From Nageia nagi (Eukaryota > Pinophyta), in NCBI GenBank assembly GCA_050084985.1, contig JBITNC010000001.1, forward strand, positions 156,860,001 to 156,924,000: DNA of 64,000 nt, given 5' to 3'. The position numbers and the translations under genes are program-made. The notes below the pieces were generated by a model. That model made no database searches. It saw only the letters and a program-made list of their open reading frames with translations, and was not told the DNA's origin. Of this stretch, positions 44,988-55,571 are shown piece by piece (within the stretch, counting starts at the first letter, position 1; each line of letters begins with the position of its first letter).

Positions 44988-45503
44988 TTCACAATCCCTT
45001 ACACCCCTCAGCAAAATGGAGTTTCTGAAAGGAAGAATCGCACCATTATGGAAATGGCAAGATGCATGTTGGGTAACCTTCCTAGTTTCTTATGGGGCGA
45101 AGCTGTTCACACTGCTATTCACACCCTAAATAGGTGTCCTACTAAGGTAGTTGAAGGTAAAACTCCATATGAAGCATGGACAGGAAAGAAACCTAACCTC
45201 TCACACTTCAGGGTCTTCGGTTGTGATGCATTTGCCTTCATTACCTTAGAGAAAAGAAAGAAGCTAGATAAACGATCAGAAAAATGCATCTTTGTGGGGT
45301 ATGATAATCAACATAGAGGTTACAGGCTCTACTCTTCATCCCATACAATAGTCTTTGTTTCTAGGGATGTTAAGTTCAATGAACTTTCTGAGGATATGAC
45401 CTCTCATGCTGAGGTGTTTGATATAGATGATTCTTCGCCTACATCTAACTGGTTGGATAATCATGTAGACAAGTCACCACACGAGCAAAATTCTCCAGCA
45501 TAG
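44988..45503 (+). pseudogene. gag-pol: Copia integrase C-terminal part (copia-1)
   Basis: Same frame as upstream, separated only by two stop codons. PYTPQQNGVSERKNRTIMEM carries the third catalytic residue, E613, spaced 35 residues after D577 as in copia integrases. RVFGCDAFAFITLEKRKKLD and KCIFVGYDNQHRGYRLYSS are the usual C-terminal copia integrase signatures. A TAG at 45501-45503 ends it in the linker before RT. Copia-2 has a CAA glutamine codon at this place, so a C-to-T change explains the stop. Confidence 0.9.
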
Positions 45504-47111
45504 AGAATTACAAGGAGTATGGCCTTGAATAGCTCTTTATTTGCCAAAATTGATAATACACATGAGCCATCAACCTTCAAAGAAGCTTCCAAGCAAGAGT
45601 GTTGGATGGAAGCTGTGAAAGTTGAGTATGAGGCACTCATGAAAAATGAAACTTGGGATTTGGTTCCTTATCCCAATGAGAAAAATGTGTTTGGCAATAA
45701 ATGGATATACAAGGTCAAGTACAATTCTGATGGAAAAATTGAAAAATACAAGGCAAGATTAGTGGCCAAAGGATTCGCTCAAAAATATGGTATTGATTAT
45801 GAGGAAACCTTTGCTCTTGTGGCCAAGATGCCTACTGTCAGAATAATCCTTGCTCTTTCTTTAGCTCAAGGATGGAAAGCTTTTCAACTTGATGTCAAAA
45901 GTGCATTTCTCAATGGTGACTTGGATGTTGAAATCTACATGAATCAACCAAAAGGATTTATTCCAGAAGGAAAAGAGTCTCTTGTGTGTAAGCTAAAGAA
46001 ATCTTTGTATGGACTTAAGCAAGCACCTAGAGCATGGTACAAGAAAATTTTAGGATTCTTTGCAGATATTGGTTTTTCCAAGTGCTTCTCAGATTCAGAT
46101 CTATATGTACTCAATCAAGGAAAAGACGTGGTCATAATTCTCCTTTATGTGGATGATCTTCTCATAACAGGCAATAATATTGAAATCATCCAAGAGTGCA
46201 TCTCCAAACTCAAGGTAACATTTGAAATGACTGATCTAGGTCTATTACATTACTATCTTGGGATGCAAGTATACCAACACAAAGATTGTACTTATCTTAG
46301 TCAATCTAAGTATATATCAGACATCTTGCAAAAGTTTGGAATGGAGGAGTATAAATATGCTGCAATACCTATTTCTCCTGGAATCGTTGTATCACTGAGC
46401 TCAGATTCTCAGTTGGTTGATGCTACAACTTATAGACAATTGATTGGTAGTCTTCTGTATCTGACTATCTCTTGTCTTGATATTGCTTTTGCAGTGAATC
46501 TGATGGCACGATTCATGCAAAAACCATATGTTGAACACCTCAATGCTGTTAAGCAAATCTTGAGGTATGTCGCAGGGACAAAGGATCTTGCTCTTAAGTA
46601 TTCCAAAGTGCCCTCAATTGTTCTCACAAGGTTCTCAGATTCTGATTATGGGGGAGATAGAGATGACAGAAAATCAACCTCTGCATATGTGTTTAGCATT
46701 GGTTCAGGTGCTATCTCTTGGGCTTCCAAGAAGCAACCTACTGTGACTCTTTCTACCACCAAAGTCGAATATCAAGCCATGTCTGTTGCTGCCCAAGATG
46801 CTATTTGGTTGAGGCATCTTTTGAACGAAATTGGGTATAAGCAAAATGGCCCATCTCTTATTTCGTCAGACAATCAATCGGCTATCTCTTTGGCTAAGAA
46901 TCCTGTGTTCCATCAGCGAACCAAACATGTAGAAATCCAAGCCCATTTTATCAGGGAGAAGGTTCTAGATGACATCATACACTTGCAGTATTGTCCATCT
47001 ACTGAAAACTCTGCTGATTTGTTCACCAAGCCCCTTCCTGAAGCTCAGTTCTACAAGCTTAGGGATTCTCTCAGGTTGGTGAAGTTTCCCTCAAGGGGGA
47101 GTGAAGTTTAA
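45504..47111 (+). pseudogene. gag-pol: Copia reverse transcriptase and RNase H (copia-1)
   Basis: Still the same frame, open for 535 codons to TAA 47109-47111. The RT begins near ECWMEAVKVEYEALMKNETW. FQLDVKSAFLNGDL is the first catalytic aspartate motif, SLYGLKQAPRAWY is conserved, and YVDD (residues 986-989 counted from 43191) is the active site. RNase H has DSDYGGDRDDRKSTSAYVF, TTKVEYQAMS (usually TEAEY, so one catalytic residue may be altered), SSDNQSAISLAKNP and KHVEIQAHFIREKV. All domains are full length. It can be expressed only by reading through three stops, so the element needs a helper. Confidence 0.92.
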
Positions 47112-47159
47112 ACTTTTGTTAGTGATGACAACTTCACCTCTAAGAGGCCTTTTTTGATT

Positions 47160-47450
47160 GTACATTCTAGACCTCTGTGGTAAGTTTGCTCTGCGTGACA
47201 AACTTGTTGTACAATTATTATTATAGAGTGTTGATTATTTTATACCTCAGTGGTAAGTTTGCTCTGCGTGACAAACTTGTTGTACATTTTATACCTCCGT
47301 GGTGAGTTTGCTCTGTGTGAGAAACTTGTTGTACAAATTTTGAGCATATAATTAATATACCTTCGTGGTAAGTTCGCTCTGCGTGAGGAACTTGTTGTAC
47401 ATTCTATACCTCCGTGGTGAGTTTGCTCTACGTGAGAAACTCATTGTACA
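47160..47450 (+). repeat. Five 45-bp hairpin repeats in copia-1 3' untranslated region
   Basis: Units TACCTCCGTGGTAAGTTTG, then CTCTGCGTGA and CAAACTTGTTGTACA, occur with hairpins at 47182-47205, 47255-47278, 47304-47327, 47370-47393 and 47419-47442. Stems pair AAGTTTG/CAAACTT, GAGTTT/AAACTT, AAGTTC/GAACTT and GAGTTT/AAACTC, so paired positions change together. Loop bases CTCT.(C/T)GTGA are nearly constant. Confidence 0.85.
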
Positions 47451-47923
47451 ATTTTTATGCTCTATTTAAAATCAACACATGTCTATATACAACAGGTGAC
47501 TATGAGTGATGGCTTGGCATCTCAGTGATGGCTTATAGTGCACCATTGATCAGTTATTTGTAAGATGGCATTATTTGATTCTCTTATTTGAATATATGAT
47601 GCATCTAACTAATTTTGTTCATGAGTTGCTTGTAGCATGCAGGATCTTCTTCAGAAATGCAGGTTACTCACCTTGTGAAAGCAAGCTCATGGAGACTCAC
47701 ATGTCAGCTTAAAGTTGATCGACTACTATGTACAGTGAAACCAGTTGCGGTTAATGATTGTATTGTAAACCATTTTTTGTCAAATGGTAATGTAGTGAGT
47801 CTCATACTAGTTCTCAAAAGATTCTCAAATATGTAAATGTTCTCATCTCCACTTGTATCTCTATGGAGGAGAACTCTCTCTTACTCTCTCTCTTCTCTCT
47901 TCTACGTTCTATCCCAATATTGC

Positions 47924-47935
47924 ATTAAGGGGGAG
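47924..47935 (+). promoter_or_regulatory. Polypurine tract of copia-1
   Basis: ATTAAGGGGGAG directly before the TG of the 3' LTR. The same tract is in copia-2 (60207-60218) and copia-3 (50964-50974, minus). Confidence 0.85.
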
Positions 47936-48432
47936 TGTTAGAATTTGTAATGAAATATTGTGAATATCTAAACTCCTTGTAAATTCAATTAATCACTTAA
48001 GGGTATGTAGATACCTTAAGAGATTAATTGAATTCTTTAATATGTAGACTTTGACTTTACCAAAGTGGTTAGTTGGTAGGTTGAAGTTAGGTGATACATT
48101 TAATGTAACCCTAACCTTACCCTTGGGTTAAAGGAAGGTTAGGGAGGTGCTCTCAAGCTATAAATAGAGGGCCTCTCCTCTTGTAACATATCTAAGTTTT
48201 GGAGTAAGATTACTCTACTTGGTTGTGTAGGAGAGAGCAAGAGAATAGTTGTAAGAGAGGCATAGATTGAGAATAGAGAACTAGTTATGGATGTACTGCC
48301 AAGGAGGGAGGAACCACATTATATTGGTGTCATATTATGTGAATGATGTTCTTAGAATTGTAGATGATGAATGATTTAGCTTCCTAGTCTTAGGTCCTAG
48401 AGGATTTGTTTAGATCTAGTTCAAATCCTTCA
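47936..48432 (+). repeat. 3' LTR of copia-1
   Basis: 497 bp, same length as the 5' LTR and about 98.8% identical. TATAAATAG is at 48159-48167. It is followed by target duplication GTTAA. Confidence 0.95.
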
Positions 48433-48437
48433 GTTAA

Positions 48438-50382
48438 GAGCATGGGAAAGTCCATAATCCAAAATTTTATCAACTAGTTGGTAAATGGTTTCCCTTGCAT
48501 GGGGTTTCCTATCCCCAAACTTTGCATTACCTCAAAATGATAATCCATGGATTCTCCTAGCCTTAAAGATATTCTTAAATGAATCTTGGTTTCAATCTAC
48601 CATCTGTGAGACCTCTTACACTTTTCTAAACAATACCCATACATTGTTCATCCATGGTGGGAGTCTAAACAATGCCCATACATTATTTAGTCACAGAGAA
48701 ATCCTTAAGCAATGCCCATACAAAGCTTGAAAATATTGTTAGTCCTAATGATGCACATCTTTAAGCCACACCCATACGAAGTTCAAATCATCATCATTTA
48801 TCAGCACAAGAGGAGAAATTCCATACAAACACTCCCTCATCTATTAAGTCTCCCCAACAAAGGAAACATAAGACCTATTGACCAAATCCCAAAACTGCCC
48901 ATCCATCTATCACACAATGCTTCCGACAAAAACCAAAGGGGACATAGACCATATATTTGAAGTCCAAAGCTCCATCCAACATCCTATGTAACCAATGGTA
49001 ATACAAGCATTACAAACCATTATCATCCATTTGGTCACCATTCTTCCTAAAAGGATTCCCCTAACCTTGTAGTTACCCTATGCACTAAGGAAAGATAAAT
49101 CTTGACATCCAAAGGCAAAACAACTCTATCTCCATGTTCATGTAGCCCCAACTGAACCATTAGGGTATCCAAAAATTTGTATAAAAATGTAAGGATGCCA
49201 CCTCAAGCCCCACAAGATGACCATCCCAAGTATAGAGACTCAACTAAATCACCCTCCATCCTCCATCGCCAGATGCTACTGCCACCATCGCTTGATGAGA
49301 GAAAGGTTTCTTGAGGTCCACCTACACTTTCTAGGTGAAAAGTATGATAAATTTTGGAACAATAATATATTTATGTAATTGTTATGTGATATGATAGTCC
49401 TTTATTTTAAGAAAATTATCAAGCATAATTGTAAATTGAGAATATAGTACTAGAGCATAAGGATTAGGTATGGGATAATGTTGTAATTAGTTTTTACATT
49501 GTGAAAAAAAAAGGGATAATTAATGGCATTGAGATATGGATGTAATTGATTTAAGAGAAATCAAATAAAATAAGAATTAAACCATGATAGTTAGCTTACC
49601 TATGGCTTTTTCTTTTAGACATGATATCAGAAGTTTCCCCTATTAATCAAATGTTGTGTCTCCTTATGTGAATGGTGATTATGATTAATGCTTTACTAGT
49701 TATTTATTTATGTTCAAACTATGTGAATTATGCCACATCATATAATGGTTTGAGCAATATCTCAGTTTGTGAAATAATGGAACAAATACTTGGGGTTCAA
49801 TGATTGATTGAGATGTTTGGATGTCAAAATTATAAATGCCTCCCTTTAATCTCAACACAAGGGTACCTTGAAAATAATCTCACATGCATGAAAGAATGTC
49901 CTTGTCTAAATTAGAAGGATGATAATGTATGTGTTAATTAACTTAGCCAACTTTAAAACTATCTTTGCAAGGTGCATAATATAAATTTATCTAACTTGAT
50001 GAAATATTAACAATAGTCTTTATATTAAATTTGGGAGTGAACCCAATTGGATTTAGAGTTAAATTATTCTTATTCAATAAATAAAAATTGAAATGACCTA
50101 TAAAACATTATATCAAAATCGATAATCAAGGATGAATTTTTTATTGTGGTTCTTTTACAGCTATTTTAAATCATTGTAATAGATGAAATATATGGGGGTT
50201 TTTACAATCACCCTTATAGATTATGGTTTTAAATAGTGGTTCTAAATCACCCTGATAGATAATAATATGGTAGTTTAAAACCATCATAAAAAAATAACCT
50301 TTTAAAAAAATGGATTCTTAAAGCATGCATTGCCCAAAGATTGGTAAGTGCTAAGCATTTAGGAGTTTATGATGTAATGTCC
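48438..50382. other. Intergenic sequence between copia-1 and copia-3
   Basis: A short repeat AA(C/G)CAAT(A/G)CCCATAC occurs three times between 48627 and 48720. The rest is AT-rich with a foldback-like stretch near 50210-50285 (GGTTTTAAATAGTGGTTCTAAATC against TAGTTTAAAACC). No gene is recognised. Confidence 0.4.
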
Positions 50383-50511
50383 CTAATTTTCACCATGTGC
50401 CTTGTACATAAGTGTGATGTGAAGGTTTGGAGTTTGGTGTGTATTTTGGAATAGGTGTGGTGTGGAGATAAAAATAAAATAAAATTATTAAATAATAAAG
50501 AGGGAGATATA
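50383..50511 (+). mobile_element. LTR fragment interrupted by copia-3
   Basis: Begins TGTAATGTCCCTAATTTTC, the LTR start motif also seen at 9980 and 25405. It runs only 129 bases before the end of copia-3. The rest should lie beyond copia-3, outside the window. Confidence 0.4.
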
Positions 50512-50963
50512 TGAAAGATTTAATCCTTAAAGAACAAAATCCTAATCTACCAAGATCACTTAAAAGATTTCTTAAACATCACACTCAAAGCATAAAAACA
50601 ATAGCCAATCTCACAAATTTAACACAAATATAAAGTGGTTCCTCTTATGCAAAAAAGTTCATCCACTAACTAAGATCTTTCTCATTCACAAAGATAATTC
50701 TCTTACAAGACCTCTTTCTTTCTCTCTTAACACTAATCCTAGAGCATAACTTTACTTCAAATTTGTGTGTATAAACAAGAAGGGGCCCCTCTATTTATAG
50801 GGAAAAATTCTCCCTTTAACCACCCTTTTACCCAAGGGTTAGGTTAAGGTTACATAATATTTTATTCGCTAAAAACTTAAAGGTATCTAGAGATACTTTA
50901 AGTGTTAAGTGGATTACATATAAGGTGAGATTAATACACAATAATGCATTATACATTCCAACA
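50512..50963 (-). repeat. 3' LTR of copia-3
   Basis: On the minus strand it starts TGTTGGAATGTATAATGC, like copia-2, and ends CA at 50512. The length is about 452 bp. It contains CTATAAATAGAGGGGCCCC as promoter and the family phrase TTAACCCTTGGGTAAAAGG. Confidence 0.85.
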
Positions 50964-51440
50964 CTCCCCTTAATGCAATATTAGGATAAAGCAAAGAAGA
51001 GATACTAAGAGAGAGTTCTCCTCCATAGAGATACAATTTGAGATAAGGACATTTACATCTTTGAGAAATTAGCAAGATCTTAGTTCGTGACTCACTACTT
51101 TACTATTTGATAAAATGGTTTACAACATAATCATTAATCACTACTAGTTTTATTGTACAAAGTATTCATTCAACAATAAGTTGACATGATAAGCCTCTAT
51201 GAGCCTGGCCACCCGAAGAAGAAACCTACATTCTTAAGAAAAAATCTGCAAGTTACAAGTAACTCATAAATAAGATCCATCACATGTATCAACATAAGAT
51301 AAATGAATTAATCAATGCCATCCTTAAACTGATCAATGGTGCACTATAAGTTATCATGAAGATGTCAAGCTAGTACTCATAGTCACCTGTTGTATACAAA
51401 ACATGTGTTGATTATCATCACAAATAGAGCATAACAAAAT

Positions 51441-51659
51441 GCACATATGAGTTCCTCACACATGGATAATTGAATAGTGCCAAAAGACACATACAAGTTC
51501 CTTACATGTGGATAATTAAATAATGCAATGCACATACAAGTTCCTCACACATGGATAACTGAATAGTACCAAAAGACACATACAAGTTCCTCACATGTGG
51601 ATAATTGAATAATGCAATACACATACGAGTTCTTCACACATGGATAACTAAAAAATGGA
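51441..51659 (-). repeat. 89-bp dimeric repeats in copia-3 3' untranslated region
   Basis: Five subunits of 47 and 42 bases alternate (plus strand: CACATA(C/T)(A/G)AGTTCCTCACA(C/T).TGGATAA). Period 89 bases, 51441 to 51530. The GAGGAACTTGTATGTG phrase relates them to the hairpin repeats of copia-1 and the three diverged copies in copia-2 (about 59605-59760), but the amplified unit differs. Confidence 0.75.
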
Positions 51660-51899
51660 AAAATACACAGTGAATAAATTAGGAGAGTCAAAGTTAGATA
51701 GATAGAGCTATAATTGTTCCATCAAGAACTTTCTTTCTAATCTAATGTGCTTGGATTTGTGGTGCTCTATAAGTCATCACAAAGATGCCAAGCCAATACT
51801 TATAGTCACATTTTATATGATCAACATATAACCAATGTATATGCATAAAAATTCAACAACCCTCCTAAGGATGAAGTAGTCACCTTAAACATGAATTTA

Positions 51900-52350
51900 A
51901 CAAGAATTCAAACTCCTCTCCCCTTTGAGGGCAACTTCACTAACCCAACTTCAAGAGGGGTATTGGTGAATAAATCAGCAGTGTTTAGGATACCATTTAG
52001 AACCTTCTCTGCTAATAAATGTGCTTAGATTTCAACATGTTTTATTCTCTAATAGAAAATAGGATTATTTACAAAAGCAATAGTCGATTTATTATATAAA
52101 AAAATCTAAGATAGATAAGCTAGCTCATACTGAATTTCTTTCAAGTGATTGACAAGGCTTGATATTCAACCTTTGTGGTGGAGAGAACAGTAGTAGGATG
52201 CTTCTTGGAAGCCCAAGAGATAACACTTGAACCAATACTAAACACATAAGAAGAGGTTTATTTCTAGTCATCTCTCTCTCCCCCATAGTCAAAATTTGAA
52301 TACCTTGAGAGAACAAACGAGGGAAACATGGAATACTTAAGAGAAAGATC
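51900..52350 (-). pseudogene. Copia-3 RNase H fragment
   Basis: Minus-strand translation in broken frames matches copia-1 RNase H: a DYGGERDD-like start near 52290, SISWASKK order near 52215, the catalytic-region TKVEYQ near 52170, and NTADLFT..PLE.G near 51950. The segment ends with ACTTCACTCCCCCTT-like sequence in element orientation. Several stops. Confidence 0.7.
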
Positions 52351-52355
52351 CTTCA

Positions 52356-52838
52356 TGTTGGAATGTATAATGCATTATTGTAAAGGTTTTATAATAATCT
52401 TCTATGTAAGTTCACCAATACTTAAGGGTATTATTTGATACCTTAAGTATTTAAGTGAATATGATAATGTAAATTGTCCTACACTCCATGTCATGAGCAT
52501 GCCACTTGGGTAAAAGGATGTGCATGTCATGCTTTTGTACATAGGGTAAAAGGTGATCCAAAGAGGGATCTTGGCCTATAAATAGAAGGCTCCCTCTTTG
52601 GATCATATACCAATTTGTGAAGTAAATTTGTGCTAGAGGATAGTGTTTAGGAGTTGAGGTTAGAAAGATTGTAAGAGTTCATATTTGAGATTAAGAGAGA
52701 TCTAGTTAGTGGATGTACTCCTAGTTGGAGAAACCACTTACATCTTGTTGTTATCTTTGTGAGATTGCTTTATGAGTTTGTTAGATGTGAATTGTAAGGT
52801 TTCATATGATCTTGGGAGTTTATAGTTCAATTCTCTCA
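52356..52838 (+). repeat. 5' LTR of copia-2
   Basis: TGTTGGAATGTATAATGC..CTCTCA. GCCTATAAATAGAAGGC supplies the TATA box near 52577. It is related to but clearly distinct from the copia-1 LTR. Confidence 0.9.
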
Positions 52839-52840
52839 AT

Positions 52841-52851
52841 TGGTATTAGAG
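52841..52851 (+). promoter_or_regulatory. Primer-binding site of copia-2
   Basis: TGGTATTAGAG, the initiator-tRNA-Met site with one C-to-T change and a diverged 3' end, two bases after the LTR. Confidence 0.75.
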
Positions 52852-55571
52852 TTCCTTGAAAGCTCCTCCTCACATCCTTGGTGTGGAAGCTCTTCTTCAT
52901 TCCTCAATTTAACTCTTCATTGTGAGGTAAAATCAAGAAAAGGTGTAATGTCCTTCATTTTATCTTTTGGGATTATTTTTATAATGATACTAACATATTT
53001 TTAATCATGTGTTAGTTAATTTCTTTTTGTAAAATTTGGCTAAAAACCATATTATGATGTATATTTTATATATATACTAACCTTTTTTTTGCTACTAGCA
53101 ATTTCAATCTTGAGAATTGCTTAAATATTGCTGCAATTTATAAAAAAAAGGATTAGTATTTATATAAAATCATGAAGGCATTTTTTTATATATTGCAAAA
53201 TTTTTACCCAAATAAATAGAAAGCAACTTTTTTATATACATATAATTTAAAAATTTATATATGAATATATATGTTGCTTAATCTCTTTGTAGTATAATTT
53301 TTTCAGCTTTGTTAGGCTAACTGAGCCATGAGGATGTCTTGTTAGGAGAGAGGGCCTTCATAGCATATGCCTCCTTTTCCTCTATGTGTGAGGTTCTCTC
53401 TATGTGCATGTTCATTGGTTCTCTGGCTCTCTGTTCGACTTATCCTAATCATGTTGGTTGCCTTTATGTCGGATGGTGCTTAATAAAGGCTTGGTTGTTG
53501 CCTATTTTTTTTTTTGAAACCTTGTTGATGACCTTTGTTTGCATTCTCTTTTACTCTTGTGTAAATGTGTTAAACATGTGCTTGCCACTCACCATCAAAC
53601 TCTACCTACCTCAGCTCAATCCTTCTTTATTTGATCCCTTAACTTTCTATACGAAGCCCTACACCTCTTAGTTAGGACTTCTCCACTTTGTTTGGAGCTC
53701 CACCTCTTTACCTCAGATTGCTCCTTGGCACCCTCTAGTCTTTGTCCAGAGCTCTACCTCCCTGCAAGCTTGAGCTTCCTTCATCTGCTTTATTACAAGT
53801 AGGAACTCTCTTGCCCTCTTGGTCTATCCTTCCTCCTTTCCTCTCACTTTATGTAGCTCATTAATTTTTGACTTCCTTTGGTAAAGTGTGCCAGGCTGGT
53901 GTCTATATTTTTTTTGTTGGTGGGTGTACTTTTTTACTACCTTCCTTAAATTTTTGCTTGTCAAACAAGCTTTTCCTATCATAATGAGTTTTTTAAAAGC
54001 ATGAAGTATATTTATCTATAACATTTAATATCTTGGATTTTTTTTCTCTTATTCAACAAGTTTAGTCTCATAAAAGTGTTCCTTTTTACTTATCAAATTC
54101 AACTCATTATGGCATGCTTTAATGAGTCTTAGAGTGAAGTAAGGGAGAAATATAAGCTTTAAACATCTTACAATTAGATAAGTAATCTTATTTTCAACAT
54201 TTAATGCTTTGTTTGAAAGTATGGATAACATCATTATTTGAAGTAGAGGATTACTACTTGTCTGGTTGCTTTTTTAGTACCCCTTTAAAGCAATTTTTTT
54301 TAAATGGAGGAAATTTTGCATTGTGGCATTCTTTTTAGGCAAATTATTTAAAGTATAAACTTGGCATGCTTTAAAATAAAAATATACCTTATTGAATAAC
54401 ATAGTGTTATTTTCTTAAGAGGGATATTTGTTTTGGCTTATTCTTAGCATTTTTAGGCAAACTAATTTTTTTAGTATCTATTGAATGGGGGCATCTTAAA
54501 ATATATATTTTTTTAAGTAAACAAGGGGGAAATTTTATGTTTTACTTAAACATTATATATATATATAGATTTTTTTATGTATATTACTTAAATTATTTTA
54601 AGTTAATGAAATGATGAATGCTCATTACTTAAATTCTTTTAAGTTAATGAAATGATACATGCTTATTACTTAAATTTTTTAAGTTATAATGCATTTGATG
54701 ACTCCTTATTTTTTTTTCTTATGTAAAGTATGGAATGGACTTATGCAAAATAAGGAATGATGTAAATATGTTCTTTAGGGGTTGTATACAAAACCCATTG
54801 GACTCTTAGGTTCTAAATTACAAATGGATGATGTTTCAATTATGCACGTTACTTCATGTTTCACACTTTTGCTTTATTTTCTTATGTAAAAATTGCAAAC
54901 ATTGAATTGTGAAACCCCTTAAAATGAACGTATTCACACATACATTTCACAACATGATTTGTTTGAGGAGACATGAGGTGAGGACAGGAAGACTAGAGAC
55001 TTTAAGTCCAACAATCCAAATGGTGAAAAATTCTATACTTCTCAATTGCCCATAAGTCCTCTATTGGTCTGGACATAACTCCAATAGGTGGATATGCATG
55101 TGTGTAGTGATACCACATGTTCACACATCTATTCAAGGATTATTCTGATAACCTAAGAGGATAACTTGAAACCTAATCAAGATTAATAATTTGGTTGATC
55201 CACTAAACATCATAACCTTGGAGAATAGTAGGTACTTATCCTTGTGAGAAAGTATAATACTGATCAAGGTGAATTGGTTGAGGATTGGTAGTACTTAGGC
55301 TCCTCTTGTGTGAGCATCTAGGTGAAGGCCTAATTTTAGACAAGAAAACAAACCTTAACAATGTCACTCTACATCTATGGTTCTTAAGATGAGAAATGTA
55401 TTTGAGTACATGGTTTATTATTTGAGTTGTATAACATTTGCACTAGCAAATCAAAACAAGCATGTCTTAGTTAATCAAATGCAACTTGTATTACTTATTT
55501 GGTTAAAACTTAACATATAATTCTATTTATTAAACCACATGATTATTATTTTTCACATTCTTATGTAAAAA
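52852..55571 (+). other. Leader of copia-2
   Basis: GAGGTAAAATC at about 52924 aligns with the donor-like site of copia-1. 53290-53900 is a pyrimidine-rich, less AT-rich insert unlike that of copia-1. 54765-55350 is the conserved block, with the stem-loop at 55096-55120. The sequence just before the gag ATG reads TTATGTAAAAA, so the acceptor AG seen in copia-1 is missing. Confidence 0.55.

Larger units (their letters stand above)
39635..48432 (+). mobile_element. Ty1/copia retrotransposon, nearly intact (copia-1)
   Basis: 8798 bp. Two 497-bp LTRs (39635-40131, 47936-48432), each TGTTAG..TTCA, differ at about 6 positions (1.2%). GTTAA flanks both ends (39630-39634, 48433-48437). The primer-binding site is two bases after the left LTR, and a polypurine tract ATTAAGGGGGAG (47924-47935) abuts the right one. 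Gene order gag-PR-IN-RT-RNase H is that of copia. The polyprotein frame has no frameshift but three nonsense codons. The leader is exceptionally long (about 3.06 kb) and the 3' untranslated part holds hairpin repeats. Low LTR divergence means recent insertion, so it is the youngest of the three family members here. Confidence 0.95.
50512..52350 (-). mobile_element. Copia-3, 3' part (minus strand)
   Basis: Minus-strand copia of the same family: LTR (50512-50963), polypurine tract, 3' untranslated repeats and the RNase H end. It is cut at 52350 by copia-2 and resumes at 60722. Many stops and shared substitutions mark it as the oldest member here. The matching 5' LTR lies beyond position 64000. 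Confidence 0.85.

Noticed and set aside
47160-47450. CRISPR-like array
   Set aside because: The interspersed sequences are themselves repeated, the genome is plant nuclear, and the array is retroelement 3' untranslated sequence.
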